From Kosakonia oryzae (GTDB lineage Bacteria; Pseudomonadota; Gammaproteobacteria; Enterobacterales; Enterobacteriaceae): a stretch of 64,000 nt of DNA. Made by a program: the position numbers and the translations under genes. The notes beneath the pieces are model-generated. The model did not search any database. It saw only the letters and a program-made list of their open reading frames with translations, and had not been told where the DNA came from. The stretch's first letter is position 1; every line of letters begins with the position of its first letter. The DNA lies in the NCBI RefSeq assembly GCF_001658025.2, contig NZ_CP014007.2, positions 1,302,001-1,366,000 of the forward strand, read 5' to 3'. Shown piece by piece: positions 29,683 through 44,365 of this stretch.

Positions 29683-30839
29683 ACCGGATCGACCGGCACC
29701 ACATTTTCGCTGGGATAGCAGCCAAGCACTTTCAGCGAACGGGTGATATCGCCCAGTTCGCGCAGCGCTTTTTGCATTTCTGCCGAGTGGAGATTGGCCT
29801 GCACATCAAGGTAGAACATCTCTTCCCACGGATTGCCATGAATCGGGCGCGACTCCAGTTTGGTCATGATCAGATTGTGATTGCGCAGCACCAGCAACGC
29901 TTCAACCAGTGCACCGGCCTGTTGACCTGTCGCTATCAGTAGCGTGGTTTTTGCCGGAACCTGCTCTGATACATCAATGGCTTTACGCGCCAGCACGATA
30001 AAGCGGGTGATATTCTGCGTCTGGTTCGCCAGGTTCCGTTCCAGCACCTGTAAACCGTACAGTGCGCCACCCGCTTCGCTGCCCAGCGCAGCAACATGCG
30101 GTGAGTTCGCCTGCGCCACTTTCTCCATCGCGGCTGAAGTACTTTCGCAATATTCGATTTTCCACTGCGGGTAGCGGTTCAGGAACTGGCTGCACTGCTG
30201 GAAAGGTTGCGGGTGGCTGTAAACCGTCTGGATCTGCTCAAGATCCGTCGAACCGGAAACCAACACACAGTGATCGATCGGCACTGTCAGTTCGCCAACA
30301 ATCGATAAGCTGGTGTGTTGAAGTAAATCGTACACGTCGTTGATAGCACCAGAGCTGGTATTTTCCAGCGGCACTACGGCGTAATCCGCCTGGCCGGTTT
30401 CTACCTGGTTAAAAATATCGTGAAACTTCAGGCAACCGCTCTCGATAAATTGCTCAAAATGGCGCGCGGCGTACTGACGTGCCGCGAGGTGCGAATAAGA
30501 GCCTTTTGGCCCCAGAAAAGCGATGCGCGCGGAGTGCGGATTGATCTTGTTGAGATGCTGCTGGAGCAGGGCTTGTTGAGTCAGGACGGAATCTTCAATG
30601 ATCAGCTGGAACAGGCGAGTGATGTAATGTGCATCGAGGTGATGCGCTTTGCCCAGTTGGATCAGGCGCTCCAGTAAATCCCGCTCGCGGTCGATATCGC
30701 GCACCGGGCGGTGTGAGTCGAGCTTGGCTTTGCCGACTTCAACGGAGAGCTGGCGGCGCTCGGCCAGCAGGGTCAGCAACTGCTCATCCAGTGCACTGAT
30801 CTTTACGCGTAAATCCAGTAAGGGGTTTTCAGCCGTCAT
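29679..30839 (-). CDS. pheA: Chorismate mutase / prephenate dehydratase
   Basis: Bifunctional P-protein of phenylalanine synthesis, 386 residues (E. coli PheA 386). Mutase domain about 1-90 ([20 protein letters not shown]), dehydratase from about 105 ([19 protein letters not shown]), TRF motif region [13 protein letters not shown] near 275-287, and a C-terminal ACT regulatory domain with [18 protein letters not shown] for Phe feedback. Preceded by the pheL leader and attenuator. Convergent with the SMP-30 gene. Confidence 0.98.
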   Translation of the reverse strand: MTAENPLLDLRVKISALDEQLLTLLAERRQLSVEVGKAKLDSHRPVRDIDRERDLLERLIQLGKAHHLDAHYITRLFQLIIEDSVLTQQALLQQHLNKINPHSARIAFLGPKGSYSHLAARQYAARHFEQFIESGCLKFHDIFNQVETGQADYAVVPLENTSSGAINDVYDLLQHTSLSIVGELTVPIDHCVLVSGSTDLEQIQTVYSHPQPFQQCSQFLNRYPQWKIEYCESTSAAMEKVAQANSPHVAALGSEAGGALYGLQVLERNLANQTQNITRFIVLARKAIDVSEQVPAKTTLLIATGQQAGALVEALLVLRNHNLIMTKLESRPIHGNPWEEMFYLDVQANLHSAEMQKALRELGDITRSLKVLGCYPSENVVPVDPV

Positions 30840-30858
30840 GTTGTTGCCTTTTATTATT

Positions 30859-30887
30859 AAAAAAAAAGCCTCCCGGAGTGGGAGGCC
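30859..30887 (-). terminator. pheL attenuator terminator
   Basis: On the minus strand GCCTCCC-ACTCC-GGGAGGC followed by nine T residues, between pheL and pheA, 20 bp before the pheA start. It is the terminator arm of Phe attenuation; competing upstream pairing involves AGAATGCGAAGACGAAC and the pheL coding region. Confidence 0.93.
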
Positions 30888-30932
30888 TTATTGTTCGTCT
30901 TCGCATTCTTTATCACAAAACGAATCGCCTCC

Positions 30933-30983
30933 CTATTTGGGGAAGGTAAAAAAGAATGCGAAGAAGAACGGTACAAGTTTCAT
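30933..30983 (-). CDS. pheL: phe operon leader peptide
   Basis: 16-residue leader [16 protein letters not shown] with seven Phe codons, AGGAAAT ribosome site upstream. Ribosome stalling at the Phe codons when tRNA-Phe is uncharged prevents the attenuator hairpin from forming. E. coli PheL is the 15-residue [15 protein letters not shown]; here residues 3-4 differ and one Lys is added before the stop. Confidence 0.95.
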   Translation of the reverse strand: [16 protein letters not shown]

Positions 30984-31009
30984 GTAAATTTCCTGTGAGC
31001 GACCGAAGT

Positions 31010-31039
31010 ACAGTACCCGCACTGTTTTCGCTCTGTCAA
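31010..31039 (-). promoter_or_regulatory. pheL-pheA promoter
   Basis: TTGACA (31039-31034), 18-bp spacer, TACTGT (31015-31010) on the minus strand, 26 bp before the pheL ATG. Confidence 0.7.
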
Positions 31040-31063
31040 TAAAAAACGCGCCCGCAGGCGCGT
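31039..31063 (-). terminator. Terminator of raiA
   Basis: ACGCGCC-TGCG-GGCGCGT type hairpin (31046-31063) followed by a T-tract on the minus strand, 24 bp after the raiA stop and just ahead of the pheL -35. Confidence 0.85.
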
Positions 31064-31086
31064 TGGATATGGACTCAATGTAGAGA

Positions 31087-31458
<372 letters not shown>

Positions 31459-31646
31459 TCAGCATACCGTGCCTAATGTCAAAAAGCGTGATTTAAATCA
31501 CATTATTTTGTCGGTTTTTGTCAAAGGGAAGGTTTTGTGAGGCAGGACAGGAAGAGGGGAAAATTTCCTTGTGGAACTCTCAATTAACGGTCATAGTTGA
31601 TAGGATGCATTGCGGCTAAACCGCTTCAGCTATTGGTAAAATGAAT

Positions 31647-31676
31647 AAAAAAACGGCAGCCATTGGCTGCCGTTTT
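31647..31676 (-). terminator. Terminator of bamD
   Basis: ACGGCAGCC-AAT-GGCTGCCGT (31653-31673) followed by a T-tract on the minus strand, 14 bp after the bamD stop. The other strand also ends in TTTT. Confidence 0.9.
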
Positions 31677-31689
31677 GTGTTTCAGGGAC

Positions 31690-32427
31690 TTATGTATTGC
31701 TGCTGTTGGCTGCGATAATTTTTGCAACCTTATCTGCCTGCGCGTTCATTTGCATCTCGCGGTAGGCTCTCTCCATTTTCGGCAGTGCATCACGCGTTGC
31801 CTGCGTATCCGGATAATCACGCAGCATGCCTTCTACGCGGTTGACAACCGCAACCCAGGCACCGCGATCGGTGTAGTAATTCACCACCGACAGCTCATAT
31901 TTCGACAGACGATCTTTCAGGAACACCAGACGCTTGGTGGCGTCGGTGACGTACTGGCTCTGCGGATAGCCGCGTACCAGTTTGCTGAAGTCATTGAACG
32001 CCTCACGCGCATGAGCCGGGTCACGATCGCTGCGATCCACACCGAAGAACCCTTGCAGAGCACTGTCGTCCAGCGCCATGTTGGTCAGCCCACGCATATA
32101 CATCACATAATCGATGTTCGGATGGGTTGGGTTCAGACGAATAAAACGGTCAATCGCGGCTTGCGCCAGCGGTAAATCGGCGTTTTTGTAGTAGGCGTAG
32201 ATCAGATCCAGCTGCACTTGCTGTGAGTAAGGGCCAAACGGATAACGGTTATCCAGTGCTTCCAGTTGCGTTATTGCCGCCTTCCAGTTACCGTCTTGCA
32301 GTTTTTGCTGGGCAGTCGCGTAGATTTCATTTGGTGGATTATCAGGCACCTCTTCCTTTGAACCGGAGCAACCCGCCAAAGCCAGACTCAACGTGGCGGC
32401 TGCCACCAGATATTTCAAGCGCGTCAT
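31690..32427 (-). CDS. bamD: Outer membrane assembly lipoprotein BamD
   Basis: Essential lipoprotein of the BAM complex that folds beta-barrel proteins into the outer membrane. 245 residues; signal peptide with lipobox LALAGC and lipidated C20. TPR-like helices follow ([60 protein letters not shown]). Same length as E. coli BamD. Divergent from rluD. Confidence 0.97.
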   Translation of the reverse strand: MTRLKYLVAAATLSLALAGCSGSKEEVPDNPPNEIYATAQQKLQDGNWKAAITQLEALDNRYPFGPYSQQVQLDLIYAYYKNADLPLAQAAIDRFIRLNPTHPNIDYVMYMRGLTNMALDDSALQGFFGVDRSDRDPAHAREAFNDFSKLVRGYPQSQYVTDATKRLVFLKDRLSKYELSVVNYYTDRGAWVAVVNRVEGMLRDYPDTQATRDALPKMERAYREMQMNAQADKVAKIIAANSSNT

Positions 32428-32558
32428 GACGTTTAGACTTTCCTCAGAATGTTTATGCGGGAGATTCTTTATTCCTGCTCCCGACTAAGACCAGCTACAA
32501 TAGCACACTATATTAAACGGCGAAGCCGTAAAACCCAACGTTAACGAAGAAGCTGTAT

Positions 32559-33539
32559 ATGGCACAACGAGTACAACTCACCGCAACGGTGTCCGAAAAC
32601 CAACTCGGTCAACGCTTAGATCAGGCTTTGGCCGAATTGTTCCCGGATTATTCACGTTCGCGAATAAAAGAATGGATCCTCGACCAGCACGTGCAGGTCA
32701 ACGGCAGTATTTGCGACAAACCGAAAGAGAAAGTGTTGGGTGGAGAACGCATCACTATTGATGTGGAAATTGAAGAAGAAGCGCGCTTCGAACCGCAGGA
32801 TATCCCACTGAACATCGTCTACGAAGATGATGACATTATCGTGATCAATAAACCGCGCGATCTCGTCGTTCACCCGGGCGCAGGCAACCCGGACGGTACG
32901 GTGCTGAATGCTTTGCTGCACTATTATCCGCCGATTGCCGATGTTCCGCGCGCGGGGATCGTGCACCGTCTGGATAAAGATACCACCGGCTTGATGGTGG
33001 TAGCGAAAACGATCCCGGCGCAAACGCGGCTGGTCGAGTCGTTGCAGCTGCGCGAAATCACGCGCGAATACGAAGCGGTGGCGATTGGGCATATGACGTC
33101 AGGTGGTACGGTTGAAGAACCCATCAGTCGCCACCCGACCAAGCGTACCCATATGTCGGTGCACCCGATGGGTAAACCGGCGGTAACGCACTATCGCATC
33201 ATGGAGCACTTCCGTGTGCACACGCGTCTGCGTCTGCGTCTGGAAACCGGGCGCACCCACCAGATCCGCGTGCATATGGCGCATATCACTCATCCGCTGG
33301 TGGGCGATCAACTGTATGGTGGGCGCCCGCGTCCGCCGAAAGGCGCTTCCGAGGAATTTATCGACGCGCTACGCAAGTTTGATCGTCAGGCTTTGCACGC
33401 CACGATGCTGCGTCTTTACCACCCCATCAGCGGCATTGAGATGGAGTGGCACGCGCCTATTCCGCAGGACATGGTGGATTTGATTGCTGCCATGCGCGCG
33501 GATTTTGAAACCCATAAGGACGATGTCGCCTGGTTATGA
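32559..33539 (+). CDS. rluD: 23S rRNA pseudouridine synthase D
   Basis: Makes pseudouridines 1911, 1915 and 1917 in helix 69 of 23S rRNA. 326 residues, with an N-terminal S4 domain (about 18-75) and the catalytic HRLDKDTTGL motif with D139. The last four bases overlap the start of pgeF (ATGA), so the two are coupled. The 131-bp gap to bamD holds both promoters. Confidence 0.97.
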   Translation: MAQRVQLTATVSENQLGQRLDQALAELFPDYSRSRIKEWILDQHVQVNGSICDKPKEKVLGGERITIDVEIEEEARFEPQDIPLNIVYEDDDIIVINKPRDLVVHPGAGNPDGTVLNALLHYYPPIADVPRAGIVHRLDKDTTGLMVVAKTIPAQTRLVESLQLREITREYEAVAIGHMTSGGTVEEPISRHPTKRTHMSVHPMGKPAVTHYRIMEHFRVHTRLRLRLETGRTHQIRVHMAHITHPLVGDQLYGGRPRPPKGASEEFIDALRKFDRQALHATMLRLYHPISGIEMEWHAPIPQDMVDLIAAMRADFETHKDDVAWL

Positions 33540-34267
33540 CCAAACTGATCCTCCCTGAGTGGCCGCAGCCGAAAGGCGTGGCGTCATGCAGTTCAACCCG
33601 TATCGGCGGTGTGAGCTTGTCGCCTTATCACTCGCTAAACCTCGGCGCCCACTGTGGCGACGATGCGGAGCATGTGGAAGAGAATCGCAAACGTATGTTT
33701 GCCGAGGGAGGGCTGCCTTCAAAACCGGTATGGCTTGAGCAGGTACACGGTACCGACGTGCTGCTGCTCGATGGCGGGCCTTATCCCTCTAAACGGGCGG
33801 ATGCGTCATACAGCAATACGCCCGGTACGGTTTGTGCGGTGATGACCGCCGACTGCCTGCCGGTCCTGTTTTGCAATCGTGATGGAACCGAAGTCGCTGC
33901 TGCTCATGCTGGTTGGCGAGGGTTGTGTGCGGGCGTGCTGGAAAAGACGGTTGCTTGTTTTACCGACAGGCCGGAAAATCTGCTCGCCTGGTTAGGGCCG
34001 GCGATCGGGCCGCAGGCGTTTGAAGTCGGCGCAGAAGTGCGCGAGGCATTTATGGCGCATGATGTTGAGGCCGATCGGGCTTTTCGCCCGCACGGTGAGA
34101 AATATTTCGCTGATATCTACCAGCTCGCGCGCCAGCGTCTGGCGTCGGTGGGCGTCCAGCAAGTATTCGGCGGTGAGCACTGCACCTTCAGTCAAAAGGA
34201 TGATTTTTTCTCATACCGCCGGGACAAGGTAACCGGCCGTATGGCAAGTTTTATTTGGCTGATATAA
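33536..34267 (+). CDS. pgeF: Purine nucleoside phosphorylase / laccase-domain protein PgeF
   Basis: YfiH/LACC1-family protein; in E. coli it corrects peptidoglycan by preventing misincorporation of Ser in the stem peptide and the family has purine nucleoside activities. 243 residues. Metal and active-site residues: H in EQVHGTDV (about 68-75), C in MTADCLPVLF, H in AAHAGWRGLCAG, plus C-T-F-S near the end. Overlaps rluD by 4 bp. Confidence 0.95.
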   Translation: MTKLILPEWPQPKGVASCSSTRIGGVSLSPYHSLNLGAHCGDDAEHVEENRKRMFAEGGLPSKPVWLEQVHGTDVLLLDGGPYPSKRADASYSNTPGTVCAVMTADCLPVLFCNRDGTEVAAAHAGWRGLCAGVLEKTVACFTDRPENLLAWLGPAIGPQAFEVGAEVREAFMAHDVEADRAFRPHGEKYFADIYQLARQRLASVGVQQVFGGEHCTFSQKDDFFSYRRDKVTGRMASFIWLI

Positions 34268-34329
34268 CCTAAAGAATCAAGACGATCCAGTTCGCATATG
34301 CTTTCTTTTGCATAATTCAGGTCATTCAC

Positions 34330-34358
34330 CTTGAATAATTGAGGGATGACCTCATTTA
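34330..34358 (+). promoter_or_regulatory. Sigma32 heat-shock promoter of clpB
   Basis: CTTGAA (34330-34335), 14-bp spacer, CCTCATTTA (34350-34358), close to the sigma32 pattern CTTGAAA-N(13-15)-CCCCAT. It is 38 bp upstream of the clpB ATG. Confidence 0.85.
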
Positions 34359-34396
34359 ATCTCCAGTAGCAATTTTGACCTGTTATGGGAGGAGTT

Positions 34397-36970
34397 ATGC
34401 GTCTGGATCGTCTTACCAATAAATTCCAGCTTGCTCTTGCCGATGCCCAGTCTCTTGCACTGGGGCACGACAACCAATTTATCGAACCCCTTCATTTAAT
34501 GAGCGCCCTGCTGAAGCAGGAAGGCGGTTCGGTTTTCCCTTTATTAACCTCTGCTGGCGTTAACGCTGGCTCACTACGTACAGCCGTTGAACAGGCGTTG
34601 AGTCGTTTACCGCAGGTGGAAGGCACCGGCGGTGATGTGCAGCCTTCTCAGGATTTAGTGCGTGTGCTCAATCTTTGCGACAAGCTGGCGCAAAAACGGG
34701 GTGACAACTTTATTTCGTCAGAACTTTTCGTTCTGGCCGCGCTGGAGTCTCACGGTACGCTAACCGATTTACTGAAATCAGCGGGCGCAACCACAGCGAA
34801 TGTGACTCAGGCCATTGAACAAATGCGTGGGGGTGAAAACGTGAACGATCAAGGGGCTGAAGACCAACGTCAGGCCTTGAAGAAATTCACCGTCGATCTG
34901 ACCGAGCGTGCCGAGCAAGGCAAGCTCGATCCGGTTATCGGCCGTGACGAAGAGATCCGCCGTACCATTCAGGTACTGCAACGCCGGACTAAAAACAACC
35001 CGGTGCTGATTGGTGAACCGGGGGTGGGTAAAACCGCTATCGTTGAAGGACTGGCGCAGCGCATTGTTAATGGTGAAGTGCCGGAAGGGCTGAAAGGCCG
35101 GCGCGTTCTGGCGCTGGATATGGGCGCACTGGTGGCCGGGGCGAAATACCGCGGCGAGTTTGAAGAGCGCCTGAAAGGTGTGTTGAACGATCTCTCTAAA
35201 CAGGAAGGCAATGTCATTCTGTTTATCGACGAGCTGCATACCATGGTTGGTGCCGGGAAAGCCGACGGCGCGATGGATGCGGGTAATATGCTGAAACCAG
35301 CGCTGGCGCGTGGCGAATTGCATTGCGTTGGTGCCACCACGCTGGATGAGTATCGTCAATATATAGAGAAAGATGCTGCACTGGAGCGTCGTTTCCAGAA
35401 AGTGCTTGTTGCTGAGCCGACTGTGGAAGACACCATTGCGATTCTGCGTGGCCTGAAAGAACGTTATGAGCTGCACCATCATGTGCAAATTACCGACCCG
35501 GCGATCGTCGCGGCGGCTACGTTGTCGCATCGCTATATTTCCGATCGCCAGTTGCCGGATAAAGCTATCGACCTGATCGATGAAGCTGCATCCAGCATTC
35601 GTATGCAGATTGACTCTAAACCGGAAGAACTTGACCGTCTCGATCGCCGCATTATCCAGCTCAAGCTGGAACAGCGCGCGCTGATGAAAGAGTCTGACGA
35701 AGCGAGTAAAAAACGCCTCGAAATGCTTAACGAAGAGCTGGAAGATAAAGAGCGCCAGTACTCGACATTAGAAGAAGAGTGGAAAGCCGAGAAAGCGTCT
35801 CTCTCCGGCACCCAGACCATTAAGGCTGAGCTGGAACAGGCGAAAATCGCGATGGAACAGGCGCGGCGTAATGGCGATCTTGGGCGGATGTCGGAGTTGC
35901 AGTACGGGAAAATCCCTGAACTGGAAAAACAACTGGAAGCGGCAACCCAGGCTGAAGGCAAAACGATGCGTCTGTTGCGTAACCGCGTGACGGATATTGA
36001 GATCGCCGAGGTGCTGGCGCGCTGGACCGGTATTCCGGTGTCGCGGATGATGGAAGGTGAACGTGAAAAACTGCTGCGTATGGAACATGACCTGCATCAT
36101 CGTGTGATTGGTCAGGACGAAGCGGTAGAAGCGGTATCGAACGCCATTCGCCGTAGCCGTGCGGGTTTGTCAGATCCGAATCGCCCGATCGGTTCGTTCC
36201 TGTTCCTTGGGCCAACCGGGGTAGGGAAAACCGAGCTGTGTAAATCGCTGGCGAACTTTATGTTCGATAGCGACGATGCAATGGTGCGTATCGACATGTC
36301 TGAGTTTATGGAAAAACACTCCGTTTCTCGGCTGGTGGGCGCACCTCCGGGATATGTCGGTTATGAAGAAGGGGGCTATCTGACGGAAGCGGTTCGCCGT
36401 CGCCCCTATTCCGTCATCCTGCTGGATGAAGTGGAAAAAGCGCATCCGGATGTATTCAACATCCTGTTGCAGGTGCTTGACGATGGTCGTCTGACGGATG
36501 GACAGGGCAGGACGGTGGATTTCCGTAATACTGTCGTGATCATGACTTCCAACCTCGGTTCCGATTTGATCCAGGAACGTTTTGGCGAGCTGGATTATGG
36601 ACATATGAAGGAACTGGTATTGGGTGTGGTGAGCCAAAACTTCCGTCCGGAGTTTATCAACCGTATTGATGAAGTGGTGGTCTTCCATCCGCTGGGTGAA
36701 AAACATATTGCTTCTATTGCGCAGATCCAGTTGCAGCGTCTGTACAAACGTCTGGAAGAGCGTGGCTATGCGGTAACTATCTCTGATGAAGCCCTGAAGC
36801 TGTTGAGTGCGAATGGTTACGATCCGGTGTATGGCGCGCGTCCGTTGAAACGTGCAATCCAACAGCAGATCGAAAACCCGCTGGCGCAGCAGATATTGTC
36901 TGGTGAGCTGATTCCAGGCAAAACGGTGCAGCTTGTCGTAAAAGACGATCGTATTGTGGCAGTGCAGTAA
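34397..36970 (+). CDS. clpB: Disaggregase ClpB
   Basis: Hexameric AAA+ chaperone that works with DnaK to rescue aggregated proteins. 857 residues from the ATG at 34397 ([18 protein letters not shown]), the length of E. coli ClpB; an in-frame ATG at 34385 precedes the GGAGG ribosome site and is rejected. Clp-N domain about 1-145, NBD1 Walker [10 protein letters not shown] (about 206-214), a long middle-domain coiled coil about 410-525 ([20 protein letters not shown]), NBD2 Walker [10 protein letters not shown] (about 605-613). Internal start at M149 (shorter ClpB form) is also possible. Transcribed from a sigma32 promoter. Confidence 0.98.
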   Translation: MRLDRLTNKFQLALADAQSLALGHDNQFIEPLHLMSALLKQEGGSVFPLLTSAGVNAGSLRTAVEQALSRLPQVEGTGGDVQPSQDLVRVLNLCDKLAQKRGDNFISSELFVLAALESHGTLTDLLKSAGATTANVTQAIEQMRGGENVNDQGAEDQRQALKKFTVDLTERAEQGKLDPVIGRDEEIRRTIQVLQRRTKNNPVLIGEPGVGKTAIVEGLAQRIVNGEVPEGLKGRRVLALDMGALVAGAKYRGEFEERLKGVLNDLSKQEGNVILFIDELHTMVGAGKADGAMDAGNMLKPALARGELHCVGATTLDEYRQYIEKDAALERRFQKVLVAEPTVEDTIAILRGLKERYELHHHVQITDPAIVAAATLSHRYISDRQLPDKAIDLIDEAASSIRMQIDSKPEELDRLDRRIIQLKLEQRALMKESDEASKKRLEMLNEELEDKERQYSTLEEEWKAEKASLSGTQTIKAELEQAKIAMEQARRNGDLGRMSELQYGKIPELEKQLEAATQAEGKTMRLLRNRVTDIEIAEVLARWTGIPVSRMMEGEREKLLRMEHDLHHRVIGQDEAVEAVSNAIRRSRAGLSDPNRPIGSFLFLGPTGVGKTELCKSLANFMFDSDDAMVRIDMSEFMEKHSVSRLVGAPPGYVGYEEGGYLTEAVRRRPYSVILLDEVEKAHPDVFNILLQVLDDGRLTDGQGRTVDFRNTVVIMTSNLGSDLIQERFGELDYGHMKELVLGVVSQNFRPEFINRIDEVVVFHPLGEKHIASIAQIQLQRLYKRLEERGYAVTISDEALKLLSANGYDPVYGARPLKRAIQQQIENPLAQQILSGELIPGKTVQLVVKDDRIVAVQ

Positions 36971-36984
36971 GTCACAAAATAAAG

Positions 36985-37011
36985 AAAACGAGCCCTCAGG
37001 GGCTCGTTTTT
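36985..37011 (+). terminator. Terminator of clpB
   Basis: CGAGCCC (36989-36995) pairs with GGGCTCG (37000-37006) and is followed by TTTTT. Confidence 0.92.
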
Positions 37012-37401
37012 GTATAAAAACCAGGCAAAAATTACCATTCAAAGGGTGGTTTGCCTGGAAAATAATCAAACGATAACTTTTTTGAATTTTATGCTTGTCA
37101 GCCAGAATTAACTCCCTATAATGCGCCTCCACTGACACGGCACAACGGCAAACACACCGGCCTGTCAGGTGAAGAAATCTGAAAATAATCAGTTGACTTC
37201 ACAGCGGGAAAGCGTAATATGCACACCCCGCGCCGCAGCGAAAACACAGCGGCACTGCTCTTTAACAATTTATCAGACAATCTGTGTGGGCACTCAGGTG
37301 ACGCGGATTCTTGAATGTCTTCGGACAAAAATGAATACCAAGTCTCAACGAGTGAACACGTAATTCATTACGAAGTTTAATTCATTGAGCATCAAACTTT
37401 T
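37012..37401 (+). promoter_or_regulatory. rRNA operon leader with P1, P2 and boxA
   Basis: P1: TTGTCA (37095-37100), 16 bp, TATAAT (37117-37122), followed by a GC-rich discriminator (GCGCCTCC). P2: TTGACT (37193-37198), 16 bp, TAATAT (37215-37220). A boxA-type antitermination sequence TGCTCTTTAACAA lies at about 37257-37269. This is the usual enterobacterial rrn layout, controlled by growth rate and ppGpp. The AT-rich stretch upstream of P1 may be an UP element or Fis-binding region. Confidence 0.85.
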
Positions 37402-38941
<1,540 letters not shown>

Positions 38942-39025
38942 CCTTAAAGAACCCTTCCCTGAAGTGCTCACACAGATTGTCTGATGAAAAGTAAAAAGCA
39001 AGGCGTCTTGCGAAGCAGACTATGT

Positions 39026-39101
39026 GTCCCCTTCGTCTAGAGGCCCAGGACACCGCCCTTTCACGGCGGTAACAGGGGTTCGAATCCCCTAGGGGACGCC
39101 A
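39026..39101 (+). tRNA. gltW: tRNA-Glu (UUC)
   Basis: 76 bases in the 16S-23S spacer: acceptor GTCCCCT pairs with AGGGGAC, anticodon loop CCTTTCAC with TTC, T-loop GGTTCGAATCC, encoded CCA end. In E. coli the rRNA operon at this chromosomal position (rrnG, between clpB and kgtP) also carries tRNA-Glu. Confidence 0.98.
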
Positions 39102-39295
39102 CTTGCGCGGGAATGTGTGAAAGGCGTTGCCCATCCGTATCTCAAAACTGACTTACGAGTCATGTTTGAGATATATGCTCTTTAAAAATCTGGATCAAGC
39201 TGAAAATTGAAACACTGAACAATGCGAATTGTTCGTGAGTCTCTCAAATTTTCGCAATGCGATGATGGATCGGAAGAAACATCTTCGGGTTGTGA

Positions 39296-42200
<2,905 letters not shown>

Positions 42201-42292
42201 ACAACGCCGAAGATGTTTTGGCGTGAGAGAGAATTTTCAGCGTGATACAGATTAAACCGGTGTGCCCTGTGGGCATGGCGGTGAACAGAATT

Positions 42293-42412
42293 TGCCTGGC
42301 GGCACTAGCGCGGTGGTCCCACCTGACCCCATGCCGAACTCAGAAGTGAAACGCCGTAGCGCCGATGGTAGTGTGGGGTCTCCCCATGCGAGAGTAGGGA
42401 ACTGCCAGGCAT
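42293..42412 (+). rRNA. rrf: 5S ribosomal RNA
   Basis: 120 bases, TGCCTGGCGGCACTAGCGCG to ACTGCCAGGCAT, with paired ends TGCCTGGC/GCCAGGCA. Confidence 0.98.
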
Positions 42413-42426
42413 CAAACCAGTGAAGA

Positions 42427-42522
42427 GGCCATCCGTAAGGATGGCCTTTTTGCGTCTGCGCTCAGATAAACGCTGACGCGGAACAGGCGGGGAAGCCCCG
42501 GGCGCAGGCCCGGGGCTTTTTT
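42427..42522 (+). terminator. Tandem terminators of the rRNA operon
   Basis: T1: GGCCATCC-GTAA-GGATGGCC followed by TTTTT (42427-42450). T2: AGCCCCGGGC-GCAG-GCCCGGGGCT followed by TTTTTT (42494-42522). Confidence 0.93.
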
Positions 42523-42701
42523 GCTTTATTTATTTTCCTGGTCAGGTCATATTCTTAATTGCTTATCCTGCTAAGCTAAAACGTGATTGCAATCACGATT
42601 TAATTATAACAAATAAGTAACATTTCTATCTTTGCGCAGTGGTGGGCAAGGATACTCACCATAGGCAAGTAACCTCTGGCTCTGGCAGGAGTATCATTCG
42701 A

Positions 42702-44000
42702 ATGGCTGAAAGCAGCATAACAACGCGTGCATCGCTCACCAGCAGCGATACTCGCAGAAGGGTGTGGGCGATTATTGGCGCTTCATCGGGCAACCTGGTG
42801 GAGTGGTTTGATTTTTATGTCTACTCCTTTTGCTCTCTCTATTTTGCTCATATCTTTTTTCCGGCAGGCAACACGACAACTCAGTTGTTACAAACGGCAG
42901 GCGTATTTGCCGCCGGTTTTCTGATGCGTCCTATTGGCGGATGGTTATTCGGTCGAATCGCCGATCGCCGCGGGCGTAAAACCTCAATGCTGATCTCTGT
43001 CTGCATGATGTGCCTTGGATCGCTGGTCATTGCCTGTTTACCGGGTTATGACGCAATCGGCACATGGGCTCCGGCACTATTACTGATTGCCCGTTTGTTT
43101 CAGGGGCTATCTGTCGGCGGCGAGTATGGTACCAGCGCGACCTATATGAGCGAAGTTGCCGTGGAAGGTCGTAAAGGTTTTTACGCGTCATTCCAGTACG
43201 TTACGCTGATCGGTGGACAACTGTTGGCACTACTGGTTGTCGTGATCCTGCAACAGATTCTTGATGATGCTGAATTACGCGCATGGGGCTGGCGTATTCC
43301 CTTTGCTATTGGTGCAGCGCTGGCCATTGTCGCACTCTGGTTACGCCGCCAACTGGATGAAACATCGCAGCAAGAAGTTCGGGCTTTAAAAGAAGCCGGT
43401 TCAATGAAAGGATTATGGCGCAACCGTAAAGCCTTTCTGATGGTGCTTGGGTTCACGGCGGGGGGATCGCTGGCGTTTTACACTTTCACCACTTACATGC
43501 AGAAGTACCTGGTTAATACGGCGGGTATGCACGCGAATGTTGCCAGCATCATCATGACTGTCGCTCTGTTTGTCTTCATGTTGATTCAACCGATTATCGG
43601 TGCTTTATCTGATAAGATTGGACGCCGCACATCAATGTTGCTATTCGGCGGTCTTTCAACGGTGTGTACAGTACCGATCCTCAGTGCATTGCATAGCGTT
43701 ACCTCGCCATACGCGGCATTTGCTCTGGTGATGCTGGCGCTGGTGATCGTCAGCTTTTACACCTCGATCAGTGGGATCCTGAAAGCAGAAATGTTTCCCG
43801 CGCAGGTGCGCGCTCTGGGTGTCGGGCTTTCTTATGCCGTGGCGAATGCGTTATTTGGCGGTTCGGCGGAATATGTGGCGCTGTCGTTGAAGTCATTCGG
43901 TATCGAAACCGCTTTTTTCTGGTACGTCACCGCGCTGGGAGCGTTAGCATTTATGGTTTCGCTTATGCTTCATCGTAAAGGAAAAGGCATCCGTCTTTAG
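42702..44000 (+). CDS. kgtP: Alpha-ketoglutarate:H+ symporter
   Basis: Major facilitator superfamily permease for 2-oxoglutarate in the inner membrane, 432 residues from the ATG at 42702 ([20 protein letters not shown]), as in E. coli. Twelve membrane segments are expected; MHS-family signatures are [29 protein letters not shown] (loop 2-3) and [20 protein letters not shown]. An in-frame upstream codon at 42639 adds unrelated sequence. Its stop overlaps that of convergent yfiM. Confidence 0.97.
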   Translation: MAESSITTRASLTSSDTRRRVWAIIGASSGNLVEWFDFYVYSFCSLYFAHIFFPAGNTTTQLLQTAGVFAAGFLMRPIGGWLFGRIADRRGRKTSMLISVCMMCLGSLVIACLPGYDAIGTWAPALLLIARLFQGLSVGGEYGTSATYMSEVAVEGRKGFYASFQYVTLIGGQLLALLVVVILQQILDDAELRAWGWRIPFAIGAALAIVALWLRRQLDETSQQEVRALKEAGSMKGLWRNRKAFLMVLGFTAGGSLAFYTFTTYMQKYLVNTAGMHANVASIIMTVALFVFMLIQPIIGALSDKIGRRTSMLLFGGLSTVCTVPILSALHSVTSPYAAFALVMLALVIVSFYTSISGILKAEMFPAQVRALGVGLSYAVANALFGGSAEYVALSLKSFGIETAFFWYVTALGALAFMVSLMLHRKGKGIRL

Positions 44001-44320
44001 TGATTTGCCAGTTGCCACACGGTATAACCCGTTGTGGCGCCGGCAATATCCCATGCGAAATCTTTCCAGCTCCAGCCGCTCCCCGCCGGACGGCTGTCCC
44101 AAAGCTCCTTCGATGCGCCAAGGCTAATTGAAAACATCAGCCCTACCATTGCGCTGCGATCGCGGCTATATCCTTGATGTTGTGCTACCTCGTTACCGGC
44201 GGCAGAAAGCATGGCGGAGCCCAGAAAATGTTGCGCCTTATCTTGCCCGCTCCAGCTATCATTCGCCATATGACTACAGCCCGTCAGTAGCACCACACTT
44301 GCTATCAGCATATATTTCAT
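43997..44320 (-). CDS. yfiM: Lipoprotein YfiM
   Basis: 107-residue small lipoprotein with signal [18 protein letters not shown] (lipobox LLTGC, Cys15). Downstream: [20 protein letters not shown] and a C-terminal amphipathic part. YfiM family; function unknown. It lies 45 bp downstream of pssA on the same strand. Confidence 0.9.
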   Translation of the reverse strand: MKYMLIASVVLLTGCSHMANDSWSGQDKAQHFLGSAMLSAAGNEVAQHQGYSRDRSAMVGLMFSISLGASKELWDSRPAGSGWSWKDFAWDIAGATTGYTVWQLANH

Positions 44321-44365
44321 CAGCAGACCCGAAAAAAAGCCCCATCGCGGAGACGGGGCTTAGTT

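Noticed and set aside
36170-37138. A 322-codon minus-strand frame over the end of clpB and the rrn leader
   Set aside because: Antisense to ClpB NBD2; it also crosses the clpB terminator. No domain seen.
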